Shown here piece by piece: positions 30,001-41,500 of a stretch of 64,000 bases of DNA. A model generated the notes under the pieces. It was not told the origin of the DNA, did no database searches, and worked only from the letters and a program-made list of their open reading frames with translations. The stretch covers positions 44,121,684 through 44,185,683 of the forward strand of contig CM026397.1 in NCBI GenBank assembly GCA_014843695.1. Direction: 5' to 3'. A program made the translations under genes and the position numbers. This DNA comes from Archivesica marissinica. Lineage: Eukaryota > Mollusca > Bivalvia > Venerida > Vesicomyidae. The first letter of the stretch is position 1. Every line of letters starts with the position of its first letter.

Positions 30001-32345
30001 TATGTGTGTTATAGCGTACAGTGCAGTATTTCTGTGTGTTATAGTGTACAGTGCAGTGTTATAGTGTACAGTGCAGTATTTCTGTGTATTATAGTGTACA
30101 GTGCAGTGTTATAGTGTACAGTGCAGTATTTCTGTGTGTTATAGTGTACAGTGCAGTACTTCTGTGTGTTATAGTGTACAGTGCAGTATTTATGTGTGTT
30201 ATAGTGTACAGTGCAGTATTTCTGTGTGTTATAGTGTACAGTGCAGTATTTATGTGTGTCATAGTGTACAGTGCAGTATTTCTGTGTGCTATAGTGTACA
30301 TTGCAGTATTTCTGTGTGTTATAGTGTACAGTGCAGTATTTATGTGTGTTATAGTGTACAGTGCAGTATTTCTGTGTGTTATGTTGTACAGTGCAGTATT
30401 TCTGTGTGTTATAGTGTACAGTGCAGTGTTATAGTGTACAGTGCAGTATTTCTGTGTGTTATAGTGTACAGTGCAGTGTTATAGTGTACAGTGCAGTATT
30501 TCTGTGTGCTATAGTGTACAGTGCAGTACTTATGTGTGTTATAGTGTACAGTGCAGTGTTATAGTGTACATTGCAGTATTTCTGTGTGCTATAGTGTACA
30601 GTGCAGTGTTATAGTGTAGAGTGCAGTATTTATGTGTGTTATAGTGTACAGTGCAGTATGGCTGTGTGTTATAGTGTACAGTGCAGTGATATAGTGTACG
30701 TTGCAGTATTTCTGTGTATTATAGTGTACAGTGCAGTACTTCTGTGTGTTATAGTGTACAGTGCAGTGTTATAGTGTAAAGTGCAGTATTTCTGTGTATT
30801 ATAGTGTACAGTGCAGTACTTCTGTGTGCTATAGTGTACAGTGCAGTGTTATAGTGTACAGTGCAGTATTTATGTGTGTCATAGTGTACAGTGCAGTATT
30901 TCTGTGTATTATAGTGTACAGTGCAGTACTTCTGTGTGTTATAGTGTACAGTGCAGTGCAGTATTTCTGTGTATTATAGTGTACAGTGTAGTACTTCTGT
31001 GTGTTATAGTGTACTGTGCAGTGTTATAGTGTACAGTGCAGTATTTCTGTGTGCTATAGTGTACAGTGCAGTGTTATAGTGTACAGTGCAGTATTTCTGT
31101 GTATTATAGTGTACAGTGTAGTACTTCTGTGTGTTATAGTGTACATTGCAGTGTTATAGTGTACAGTGCAGTATTTCTGTGTGTTATAGTGTACAGTGCA
31201 GTGTTATAGTGTACAGTGCAGTATTTATGTGTGCTATAGTGTACAGTGCAGTACTTCTGTGTGTTATAGTGTACAGTGCAGTATTTCTGTGTGTTATAGT
31301 GTACAGTGTAGTATTTATGTGTGTTATAGTGTACAGTGCAGTATTTCTGTGTGTTATAGTGTACAGTGCAGTATTTCTATGTGTTATAGTGTACAGTGCA
31401 GTGTTATAGTGTACAGTGCAGTATTTCTGTGTGTTATAGTGTACAGTGCAGTACTTCTGTGTGCTATAGTGTACAGTGCAGTGTTATAGTGTACAGTGCA
31501 GTATTTATGTGTGTTATAGTGTACAGTGCAGTACTTCTGTGTGTTATAGTGTACAGTGCAGTGTTATAGTGTACAGTGCAGTATTTATGTGTGCTATAGT
31601 GTACATTGCAGTGTTATAGTGTACTGTGCAGTATTTCTGTGTGTTATAGTGTACAGTGCAGTACTTCTGTGTGTAATAGTGTACAGTGCAGTATTTCTTT
31701 GTGTTTTAGTGTACAGTGCAGTATTTCTGTGTGTTATAGTGTACAGTGCAGTATTTCTGTGTGTTATAGTGTACAGTGCAGTATTTCTGTTTGTTATAGT
31801 GTACAGTGCAGTATTTCTGTGTGTTATAGTGTACAGTGCAGTATTTCTGTGTGCTATAGTGTACAGTGCAGTATTTATGTGTGTTATAGCGTACAGTGCA
31901 GTATTTCTGTGTGTTATAGTGTACAGTGCAGTATTTCTGTGTGTTATAGTGTACAGTGCAGTATTTCTGTGCGTTATAGTGTACAGTGCAGTTTTAAGAG
32001 TACAGTGCAGTATTTCTGTGTGTTATAGTGTACAGTGCAGTATTTCTGTGTGTTATAGTGTACAGTGCAGTATTTCTGTGTGTTATAGTGTACAGTGCAG
32101 TATTTCTGTGTGCTATAGTGTACAGTGTAGTGTTATAGTGTACGGTGCAGTGTTATAGTGTACAGTGCAGTGTTGTAGTGTACAGTGCAGTATTTCTGTG
32201 TGTAATAGTGTAAAGTGCAGTATTTCTGTTTGTTATAGTGTACAGTGCAGTATTTCTGTGTGTTATTGTGTACAGTGCAGTATTTCTGTGTATTATAGCG
32301 TACAGTGCAGTATTTCTGTGTGTTATAGTGTACAGTGCAGTATTT
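1..32345. repeat. 32-kb satellite array of 30-bp and 20-bp units
   Basis: The whole interval is a head-to-tail array. The long unit (30 bp) is a 10-bp box TATTTCTGTG followed by a 20-bp box TGTTATAGTGTACAGTGCAG. The short unit is the 20-bp box alone. Common point variants are TATTTATG for TATTTCTG, GCTATAG for GTTATAG, TACTTCTG, TTTGTTATAG and GTACAGTACAG. I estimate over a thousand units. The array is cut by the left window edge and ends at about 32345, where the last unit runs into single-copy DNA. It is T/G-rich on the + strand. Long open frames exist in several frames on both strands only because 30 is a multiple of 3 and the unit lacks stops in those frames. Each 20-bp unit shifts the frame, so I do not call any of it coding. 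Larger block repeats are described in the findings. Confidence 0.97.
24300..28370. repeat. Higher-order sub-array (about 0.7-1.2 kb period) inside the 30/20-bp satellite
   Basis: Within the big array, a rare variant creating CTGCAG inside GTACTGCAGTACTTCTG occurs at 24501, 25680, 26827 and 27555, with spacings 1179, 1147 and 728. Each landmark lies in the same ordered context: a TATGTCTGTGTATT variant, an ACATTGCAATATTTC variant and a GTGATATAG variant nearby. This shows that groups of about 25-45 units were copied as blocks. The 728-bp spacing looks like the same block with an internal loss. Confidence 0.8.
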
Positions 32346-33089
32346 CCTTGTCAAGCGCATAAGTTACCAGGTACAGTTTATTATATTTCAAAGATGAAAA
32401 CACGAAACGCCACTAATGGCATTTGCTGGACAATGAACGCGACGAGGACTCGCGGGCATTCCAAACACACAGAATGAATACATTGGATATCGGAATAAGT
32501 GTATGATGTTTATCTCTATAACTGCTGTGCTGGACTGAACAGTTTCATTAGAAACTACGTAATGATTTAAGTCTGTAGATTTCCCATGACAGTTCCTTGT
32601 AATTGGACGACATTTTGCGACGTTTACCTGTACGGAGACGAGTTAGTAAATAGAGACTACACAATCAATGTTACGCCGGACACATATCTCCATCGATTAA
32701 ACTCAGATATGATAACTGATGGATTTCTCGATAACACTTTCGATGTGGCTATTTGTCGTCTGCGTTAGTTGTGATGATAATAATCATGACATCACTGAGT
32801 GATGATATGGAAATGCATTACATAGGCTGCTAAACTTTACCAGGAAATGTTCCGAGAAAAAAAATCCGAGATAAATTTCCCAAGAAAAACAAGCAAGAAT
32901 TCAACATCTGATGACAAACATGCAATTAGGCAAACATATCGTGCTTATCAGGAATTAAGACTTATCAAAGCAAAATTAGGATTTATTCCATATTAATATT
33001 ATCTGGAATCATAAACATTCCGGGATTTGTTGTTATGTATGTCATATTGTCATGCTTACATGAAATGAGAAGTAAAATTGAATTGGATT
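32346..33089. other. Single-copy interval after the satellite, no recognised gene
   Basis: Ordinary-looking A+T-rich sequence begins at the array edge. An open frame at 32586-32768 (+) could encode 60 residues, but it has no recognisable motif and no clear splice sites or poly(A) context. I do not call it a gene. I see no transposon ends here. Confidence 0.6.
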
Positions 33090-33269
33090 GGGAATAAATT
33101 CCGTGCATGCGCCCATATGGAAATTGGGAATAGATTCCGTGCATGCGACCATATGGAAATTGGGAATAGATTCCGTACATGCGCCCATATGGAAATTGGG
33201 AATAGATTCCGTGCATGCGCCCATATGGAAATTGGGAATAGATTCCGTGCATGCGCCCATATGGAAATA
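33090..33269. repeat. Five-copy 36-bp tandem repeat
   Basis: Five head-to-tail 36-bp units start with GGGAATAGATTCCGTGCATG and continue CGCCCATATGGAAATT. Copies differ at only a few bases (GGGAATAAATT in copy 1, GCGACC in copy 2, CGTACATG in copy 3). Each unit holds overlapping palindromes (GCATGC, CCATATGG). The period is a multiple of 3, so all copies are open in several frames on both strands. That is a property of the repeat, not evidence of a protein. Confidence 0.93.
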
Positions 33270-33589
33270 GGAAGTTTTATGATGTGCAACATATGCTTAA
33301 TTACTCAAATATAAACTTATTAAACCAAGATAGCTCAAAACAGGTGCATTGTATAATTATAGTGATTTTTTTTTTTTTTTAGTAAATGCACAAGCAAATA
33401 GCATACATTGTATATAAAACGGTACACGAATACACGGTACACGAATAAACGGAATAAACGGTAAACGAATAAAACAAAGGAAGGCGATATTTTACAATAA
33501 GTGCAATAACATATATATAATACCAGCATTTTAATAATATATTTAATATATTAAGCTACGTATATTATATCAGTATATAATATATACGC
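33270..33589. other. A+T-rich spacer with short degenerate repeats
   Basis: The interval contains a T-run at about 33367-33380, several copies of a degenerate ACGGTAHACGAATAAA motif around 33420-33475, and TATATAAT runs up to 33590. No gene or mobile element end was recognised. Confidence 0.6.
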
Positions 33590-33857
33590 ATGCCTGTCCG
33601 CGGAACACTGATGATGTTGTCTGATAGTGCCTTGGTTTTGTCTGCCTTGACCGTGCTCACATACGACGCGGCGTCGCTAACGGAAGTAACCGTTATTTTT
33701 CTATGCGACCAGGATGTACATGGCATCTGCGATGAGTTGGTAAGAGACAGCTTGCCGTGTGACATTGCAGCGAACAATTATCATATAGGGTTGACGGGTA
33801 AATCAGTCCGCAGTGCGGGAGATCTTATGACGGATATCAAAGCATTGCAAAACATGG
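33590..33857 (+). CDS. Weak candidate exon of an unknown gene
   Basis: An open frame from 33590 has ordinary codon composition up to about 33857, where it meets a good 5' splice-site match (ATGG followed by GTAAGTTG). After that the same frame merges into the 46-bp minisatellite. The encoded stretch has a hydrophobic/polar mix such as VIFLCDQDVHGICDELVRD and SAGDLMTDIKALQNMG. I recognise no family. There is no obvious acceptor at the 5' side, so it could be a first coding exon, a chance open frame or a decayed element. A competing minus-strand frame (33565-33777) exists but has no splice support. Confidence 0.2.
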
Positions 33858-33895
33858 GTAAGTTGTTAGATGTAAGGAAGAGTCTGCTTGTGTGT

Positions 33896-36800
33896 CTGGG
33901 TCATGGGTTCGGGTGTTGGCGTGGTATGAGGGTGCGGCAGGTGGAATCATGGGTTCGGGTGTTGGCTTGGTGTGAGGGAGCGGCAGGTGGAATCATGGGT
34001 TCGGGTGTTAGCGTGGTGTGAGGGAGCGGCAGGTGGAATCATGGGTTCGGGTGTTGGCGTGGTATGAGGGAGCGGCAGGTGGAATCATGGGTTCGGGTGT
34101 TAGCGTGGTGTGAGGGAGCGGCAGGTGGAATCATGGGTTCGGGTGTTACGTGGTGTGAGGGAGCGGCAGGTGGAATCATGGGTTCGGGTGTTGGCGTGGT
34201 GTGGGGGAGCGGCAGGTGGAATCATGGGTGGGTGTTAGCGGGTGTTAGCGTGGTGTGAGGGAGCGGGCAGGTGGAATCATGGGTTCGGGTGTTGGCGTGG
34301 TATGAGGGAGTGGCAGGTGGAATCATGGGTTCGGGTGTTGGCGTGGTATGAGGGAGCGGCAGGTGGAATCATGGGTTCGGGTGTTGGCGTGGTGTGAGGG
34401 AGCGGCAGGTGGACTCATGGGTTCGGGTGTTGGCGTGGTATGAGGGAGCGGCAGGTGGAATCATGGGTTCGGGTGTTAGCGTGGTGTGAGGGAGCGACAG
34501 GTGGAATCATGGGTTCGGGTGGTGGCATGGCGTGAGGGAGCGGCAGGTGGAATCATGGGTTCGGGTGGTGGCATGGTGTGAGGGAGCGGCAGGTGGAATC
34601 ATGGGTTCGGGTGGTGGCATGGTGTGAGGGAGCGGCAGGTGGAATCATGGTTTCGGGTGGTGTGAGGGAGCGGCAGGTGGAATCATGGGTTCGGGTGTTG
34701 CCGTGGTGTGAGCGGCAGGTGGAATCAGGTTTCGGGTGTTGCCGTGGTGTGAGGGAGCGGCAGGTGGAATCATGGGTTCGGGTGATGACGTGGTGTGAGG
34801 GAGCGGCAGGTGGAATCATGGGTTCGGGTGTTAGCGGTGTGTGAGGGAGCGGCAGGTGGAATCATGGGTTCGGGTGTTAGCGTGGTGTGAGGGAGCGGCA
34901 GGTGGAATCATGCGTTCGGGTTGACGACGTGGTGTGAGGGAGCGGCAGGTGGAATCATGGGTTCGGGTGTTGGCGTTGTGTGAGGGAGCGGCAGGTGGAA
35001 TCATGGGTTCGGGTGTTAGCGTGGTGTGAGGGAGCGACAGGTGGAATCATGGGTTCGGGTGGTGGCATGGTGTGAGGGAGCGGCAGGTGGAATCATGGGT
35101 TCGGGTGGTGTGAGGGAGCGGCAGGTGGAATCATGGGTTCGGGTGTTGGCGTGGTGTGAGGGAGCGGCAGGTGGAATCATGGGTTCGGGTGTTGGCGTGG
35201 TGTGAGGGAGTGGCAGGTGGAATCATGGGTTCGGGTGTTGGCGTGGTGTGAGGGAGTGGCAGGTGGAATCATGGGTTCGGGTTTTGGCGTGGTGTGAGGG
35301 AGCGGCAGGTGGAATCATGGGTTCGGGTGTTGGCGTGGTGTGAGGGAGCGGCAGGTGGAATCATGGGTTCGGGTGTTGGCGTGGTGTGGGGGAGCGGCAG
35401 GTGGAATCATGGGTTCGGGTGTTGGCGTGGTGTGAGGGAGCGGCAGGTGGACTCATGGGTTCGGGTGTTGGCGTGGTATGAGGGAGTGGCAGGTGGACTC
35501 ATGGGTTCGGGTGTTGGCGTGGTATGAGGGAGTGGCAGGTGGACTCATGGGTTCGGGTGTTGGCGTGGTATGAGGGAGCGGCAGGTGGAATCATGGGTTC
35601 GGGTGTTGGCGTGGTGTGAGGGAGCGGCAGGTGGAATCATGGGTTCGGGTGTTGGCGTGGTGTGGGGGAGCGGCAGGTGGAATCATGGGTTCGGGTGTTG
35701 GCGTGGGGTGAGGGAGCGGCAGGTGGAATCATGGGTTCGGGTGGTGTGAGGGAGCGGCAGGTGGACTCATGGGTTCGGGTGTTGCCGTGGTGTGAGGGAG
35801 CGGCAGGTGGAATCATGGGTTCGGGTGTTGGCGTGGTATGAGGTGCGGCAGGTGGAATCATGGGTTCGGGTGTTGGCTTGGTGTGAGGGAGCGGCAGGTG
35901 GAATCATGGGTTCGGGTGTTAGCGTGGTGTGAGGGAGCGGCAGGTGGAATCATGGGTTCGGGTGTTGGCGTGGTATGAGGGAGCGGCAGGTGGAATCATG
36001 GGTTCAGGTTAGCGTGGTGAGGGAGCGGCAGGTGGAATTCATGGGTTCGGGTGTTGGCGTGGTGTGAGGGAGCGGCAGGTGGAATCATGGGTTCGGGTGT
36101 TGGCGTGGTGTGGGGGAGCGGCAGGTGGAATCATGGGTTCGGGTGTTGGCGTGGTGTGAGGGAGCGGCAGGTGGAATCATGGATTTGGGTGATGGCGTGA
36201 GGGAGGGAGCGGCAGGTGGAATCATGGGTTCGGGTGTTGGCGTGGTATGAGGGGAGCGGCAGGTGGACTCATGGGTTCGGGTGTTGGCGTGGTATGAGGG
36301 AGCGGCAGGTGGAATCATGGGTTCGGGTGTTAGCGTGGTGTGAGGGAGCGGCAGGTGGAATCATGGGTTCGGGTGGTGGCATGGCGTGAGGGAGCGGCAG
36401 GTGAATCATGGGTTCGGGTGTTGGCGTGGTGTGAGGGAGCGGCAGGTGGAATCATGGTTCGGGTGGTGGCATGGTGTGAGGGAGCGGCAGGTGGAATCAT
36501 GGGTTCGGGTGTGGTGTGAGGGAGCGGCAGGTGAATCATGGGTTCGGGTGTTGCCGTGGTGTGAGCGGCAGGTGGACTCATGGGTTCGGGTGTTGCCGTG
36601 GTGTGAGGGAGCGGCAGGTGGAATCATGGGTTCGGGTGATGACGTGGTGTGAGGGAGCGGCAGGTGGAATCATGGGTTCGGGTGTTAGCGTGGTGTGAGG
36701 GAGCGGCAGGTGGAATCATGGGTTCGGGTGTTGGCGTGGTGTGAGGGAGCGGCAGGTGGAATCATGGGTTCGGGTGACGGCGTGGGTGAGGGAGCGGCAG

Positions 36801-37503
36801 GTGGAATCATGGGTTCGGGTGTTGGCGTGTGTGAGGGAGCGGCAGGTTGGAATCATGGGTTCGGGTGTAGCGTGGTGTGAGGCGGCAGGTGGAATCATGG
36901 GTTCGGGTGTTGGCGTGGTGTGAGGGAGCGGCAGGTGGAATCATGGGTTCGGGTGTTGGCGTGGTGTGGGGGAGCGGCAGGTGGAATCATGGGTTCGGGT
37001 GTTGGCGTGGTGTGAGGGAGCGGCAGGTGGAATCATGGATTTGGGTGATGGCGTGAGGGAGGGAGTGGCAGGTGGAATCATGGGTTCGGGTGGTGTGAGG
37101 GAGTGGCAGATGGAATCATGGGTTCGGGTGTTGGCGTGTTGTGAGGGAGTGGCAGGTGGACTCATGGGTTCGGGTGATGGCGTGGTGTGAGGGAGCGGCA
37201 GGTGGAATCATGGGTTCGGGTGATGGCGTTGTGTGAGGGAGCGGCAGGTGGAATCATGGGGTTCGGTGGTGTGAGGAGCGGCAGGTGGAATCATGGGTTC
37301 GGGTGTTAGCGTGGTGTGAGGGAGCGGCAGGTGGACTCATGGGTTCGGGTGTTGGCGTGTTGTGAGGGAGTGGCAGGTGGACTCATGGATTCGTGTGATG
37401 GCGTGGTGTGAGAGAGCGGCAGGTGGAATCATGGGTTCGGGTCTTGGCGTGTTGTAAGGGAGCGGCAGGTGGAATCATGGGTTCGGGTGATGGCGTGGTG
37501 TGA
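33896..37503. repeat. G-rich 46-bp minisatellite, truncated by the assembly gap
   Basis: About 78 units of 46 bp: GTGTGAGGGAGCGGCAGGTG followed by GAATCATGGGTTCGGGTG and TTGGCGTG. Variants include TTAGCGTG, GTATGAGGG, a TGGCAGG for CGGCAGG change, and shortened units lacking the TTGGCGTG part (for example near 34660, 35105 and 36510). The + strand is strongly G-biased with repeated GGG runs. The first, diverged unit lies just downstream of the candidate exon at 33590-33857. The array reaches the N gap, so its true length is unknown. Confidence 0.95.
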
Positions 37504-38503
37504 NNNNNNNNNNNNNNNNNNNNNNNNNNNNNNNNNNNNNNNNNNNNNNNNNNNNNNNNNNNNNNNNNNNNNNNNNNNNNNNNNNNNNNNNNNNNNNNNN
37601 NNNNNNNNNNNNNNNNNNNNNNNNNNNNNNNNNNNNNNNNNNNNNNNNNNNNNNNNNNNNNNNNNNNNNNNNNNNNNNNNNNNNNNNNNNNNNNNNNNNN
37701 NNNNNNNNNNNNNNNNNNNNNNNNNNNNNNNNNNNNNNNNNNNNNNNNNNNNNNNNNNNNNNNNNNNNNNNNNNNNNNNNNNNNNNNNNNNNNNNNNNNN
37801 NNNNNNNNNNNNNNNNNNNNNNNNNNNNNNNNNNNNNNNNNNNNNNNNNNNNNNNNNNNNNNNNNNNNNNNNNNNNNNNNNNNNNNNNNNNNNNNNNNNN
37901 NNNNNNNNNNNNNNNNNNNNNNNNNNNNNNNNNNNNNNNNNNNNNNNNNNNNNNNNNNNNNNNNNNNNNNNNNNNNNNNNNNNNNNNNNNNNNNNNNNNN
38001 NNNNNNNNNNNNNNNNNNNNNNNNNNNNNNNNNNNNNNNNNNNNNNNNNNNNNNNNNNNNNNNNNNNNNNNNNNNNNNNNNNNNNNNNNNNNNNNNNNNN
38101 NNNNNNNNNNNNNNNNNNNNNNNNNNNNNNNNNNNNNNNNNNNNNNNNNNNNNNNNNNNNNNNNNNNNNNNNNNNNNNNNNNNNNNNNNNNNNNNNNNNN
38201 NNNNNNNNNNNNNNNNNNNNNNNNNNNNNNNNNNNNNNNNNNNNNNNNNNNNNNNNNNNNNNNNNNNNNNNNNNNNNNNNNNNNNNNNNNNNNNNNNNNN
38301 NNNNNNNNNNNNNNNNNNNNNNNNNNNNNNNNNNNNNNNNNNNNNNNNNNNNNNNNNNNNNNNNNNNNNNNNNNNNNNNNNNNNNNNNNNNNNNNNNNNN
38401 NNNNNNNNNNNNNNNNNNNNNNNNNNNNNNNNNNNNNNNNNNNNNNNNNNNNNNNNNNNNNNNNNNNNNNNNNNNNNNNNNNNNNNNNNNNNNNNNNNNN
38501 NNN
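37504..38503. other. Assembly gap of exactly 1000 N
   Basis: Unbroken N from 37504 to 38503. The round number suggests a placeholder and not a measured size. It joins a 46-bp minisatellite to an unrelated 378-bp satellite, so both array ends and whatever lies between them are missing. Protein frames drawn across it have no meaning. Confidence 0.99.
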
Positions 38504-41500
38504 TGTCACATTCCCTATTTAGGGGCCCAGGGGCCGTTCATCAAGTTCAAATTTCGACTTTTATTTCTGACATTACATAGTAATATGGAAGAGCCCATAT
38601 TTTGGGTATCCATCCCCAAGGTAGAAACTTATTGGTGTATGGGTTATGTTTGTATTGGTTGTGGGTCCCTGCCTATGGGTAGTCACTGGTGTCACATTCC
38701 TTATTTAAGGCCCAGTGGGCTGGTGAATAAATGTCGGCTATTTGTTTCATATATATTTTTACTGCAAATAGTGGTATTAGAGAAGCCCATATTTTGGGTA
38801 TCCATCCCCAAGGTAGAAACTTATTGGTGTATGGGTTATGTTTGTATTGGTTGTGGGTCCCTGCCTATGGGTAGTCACTGGTGTCACATTCCCTATTTAG
38901 GGGCCCAGGGGCCGTTCATCAAGTTCAAATTTCGACTTTTATTTCTGAAATTACATAGTAATATGGAAGAGCCCATATTTTGGGTATCCATCCCCAAGGT
39001 AGAAACTTATTGGTGTATGTATTATGTGTGTATTGGTTGTGGGTCCCTGACTATGGGTAGTCACTGGTGTCACATTCCTTATTTAAGGCCCAGTGGGCTG
39101 GTGAATAAATGTCGGATGTTTGTTTCATATATATTTTTACTGCAAATAGTGGTATTAGAGAAGCCCATATTTTGGGTATCCATCCCCAAGGTAGAAACTT
39201 ATTGGTGTATGGGTTATGTTTGTATTGGTTGTAGGTCCCTGACTATGGGTAGTCACTGGTGTCACATTCCCTATTTAGGGACCCAGGGGCCGTTCATCAA
39301 GTTCAAATTTCGACTTTTATTTCTGAAATTACATAGTAATATGGAAGAGCCCTTATTTTGGGTATCCATCCCCAAGGTAGAAACTTATTGTTGTATGGGT
39401 TATGTTTGTATTGGTTGTGGGTCCCTGCCTATGGGTAGTCAGTGGTGTCACATTCCTTATTTAAGGCCCAGTGGGCTGGTGAATAAATGTCGGATGTTTG
39501 TTTCATATATATTTTTACTGCAAATAGTGGTATTAGAGAAGCCCATATTTTGGGTATCCATCCCCAAGGTAGAAACTTATTGGTGTATGGGTTATGTTTG
39601 TATTGGTTGTGGGTCCCTGCCTATGGGTAGTCACTGGTGTCACATTCCCTATTTAGGGGCCCAGGGGCCGTTCATCAAGTTCAAATTTCGACTTTTATTT
39701 CTGAAATTACATAGTAATATGGAAGAGCCCTTATTTTGGGTATCCATCCCCAAGGTAGAAACTTATTGGTGTATGGGTTATGTTTGTATTGGTTGTGGGT
39801 CCCTGCCTATGGGTAGTCACTGGTGTCACATTCCTTATTTAAGGCCCAGTGGGCTGGTGAATAAATGTCGGATGATTGTTTCATATATATTTTTACTGCA
39901 AATAGTGGTATTAGAGAAGCCCATATTTTGGGTATCCATCCCCAAGGTAGAAACTTATTGGTGTATGGGTTATGTTTGTATTGGTTGTGGGTCCCTGCCT
40001 ATGGGTAGTTACTGGTGTCACATTCCCTATTTAGGGGCCCAGGGGCCGTTCATCAAGTTCAAATTTCGACTTTTATTTCTGAAATTACATAGTAATATGG
40101 AAGAGCCCTTATTTTGGGTATCCATCCCCAAGGTAGAAACTTATTGGTGTATGGGTTATGTTTGTATTGGTTGTGGGTCCCTGCCTATGGGTAGTCACTG
40201 GTGTCACATTCCTTATTTAAGGCCCAGTGGGCTGGTGAATAAATGTCGGATGATTGTTTCATATATATTTTTACTGCAAATAGTGGTATTAGAGAAGCCC
40301 ATATTTTGGGTATCCATCCCCAAGGTAGAAACTTATTGGTGTATGGGTTATGTTTGTATTGGTTGTGGGTCCCTGCCTATGGGTAGTCACTGGTGTCACA
40401 TTCCCTATTTAGGGGCCCAGGGGCCGTTCATCAAGTTCAAATTTCGACTTTTATTTCTGAAATTACATAGTAATATGGAAGAGCCCTTATTTTGGGTATC
40501 CATCCCCAAGGTAGAAACTTATTGGTGTATGTATTATGTGTGTATTGGTTGTGGGTCCCTGACTATGGGTAGTCACTGGTGTCACATTCCTTATTTAAGG
40601 CCCAGTGGGCTGGTGAATAAATGTCGGATGATTGTTTCATATATATTTTTACTGCAAATAGTGGTATTAGAGAAGCCCATATTTTGGGTATCCATCCCCA
40701 AGGTAGAAACTTATTGGTGTATGGGTTATGTTTGTATTGGTTGTGGGTCCCTGCCTATGGGTAGTCACTGGTGTCACATTCCCTATTTAGGGGCCCAGGG
40801 GCCGTTCATCAAGTTCAAATTTCGACTTTTATTTCTGAAATTACATAGTAATATGGAAGAGCCCTTATTTTGGGTATCCATCCCCAAGGTAGAAACTTAT
40901 TGGTGTATGGGTTATGTTTGTATTGGTTGTGGGTCCCTGCCTATGGGTAGTCACTGGTGTCACATTCCTTATTTAAGGCCCAGTGGGCTGGTGAATAAAT
41001 GTCGGATGATTGTTTCATATATATTTTTACTGCAAATAGTGGTATTAGAGAAGCCCATATTTTGGGTATCCATCCCCAAGGTAGAAACTTATTGGTGTAT
41101 GGGTTATGTTTGTATTGGTTGTAGGTCCCTGACTATGGGTAGTCACTGGTGTCACATTCCCTATTTAGGGACCCAGGGGCCGTTCATCAAGTTCAAATTT
41201 CGACTTTTATTTCTGAAATTACATAGTAATATGGAAGAGCCCTTATTTTGGGTATCCATCCCCAAGGTAGAAACTTATTGTTGTATGGGTTATGTTTGTA
41301 TTGGTTGTGGGTCCCTGCCTATGGGTAGTCACTGGTGTCACATTCCTTATTTAAGGCCCAGTGGGCTGGTGAATAAATGTCGGATATTTGTTTCATATAT
41401 ATTTTACTGCAAATAGTGGTATTAGAGAAGCCCATATTTTGGGTATCCATCCCCAAGGTAGAAACTTATTGGTGTATGGGTTATGTTTGTATTGGTTGTG

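Noticed and set aside
1..32345. Telomeric or subtelomeric repeat
   Set aside because: No TTAGGG-type units are present, and the unit is 30/20 bp. A subtelomeric position cannot be judged from this window.
66..32360. Many open frames of 60-297 residues on both strands within the satellite
   Set aside because: They are repeats of the 10-codon translation of the 30-bp unit, occur in several frames and both strands, and change frame at each 20-bp unit. No start, splice or domain evidence.
33090..33269. CRISPR array (regular 36-bp period)
   Set aside because: Whole units repeat with no unique spacers, and the setting is eukaryotic.
37469..41416. A 1315-residue + frame across the gap and satellite
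   Set aside because: About 330 residues are N, and the rest is the 378-bp satellite, whose differences between copies are almost all replacement changes. Not treated as a gene.
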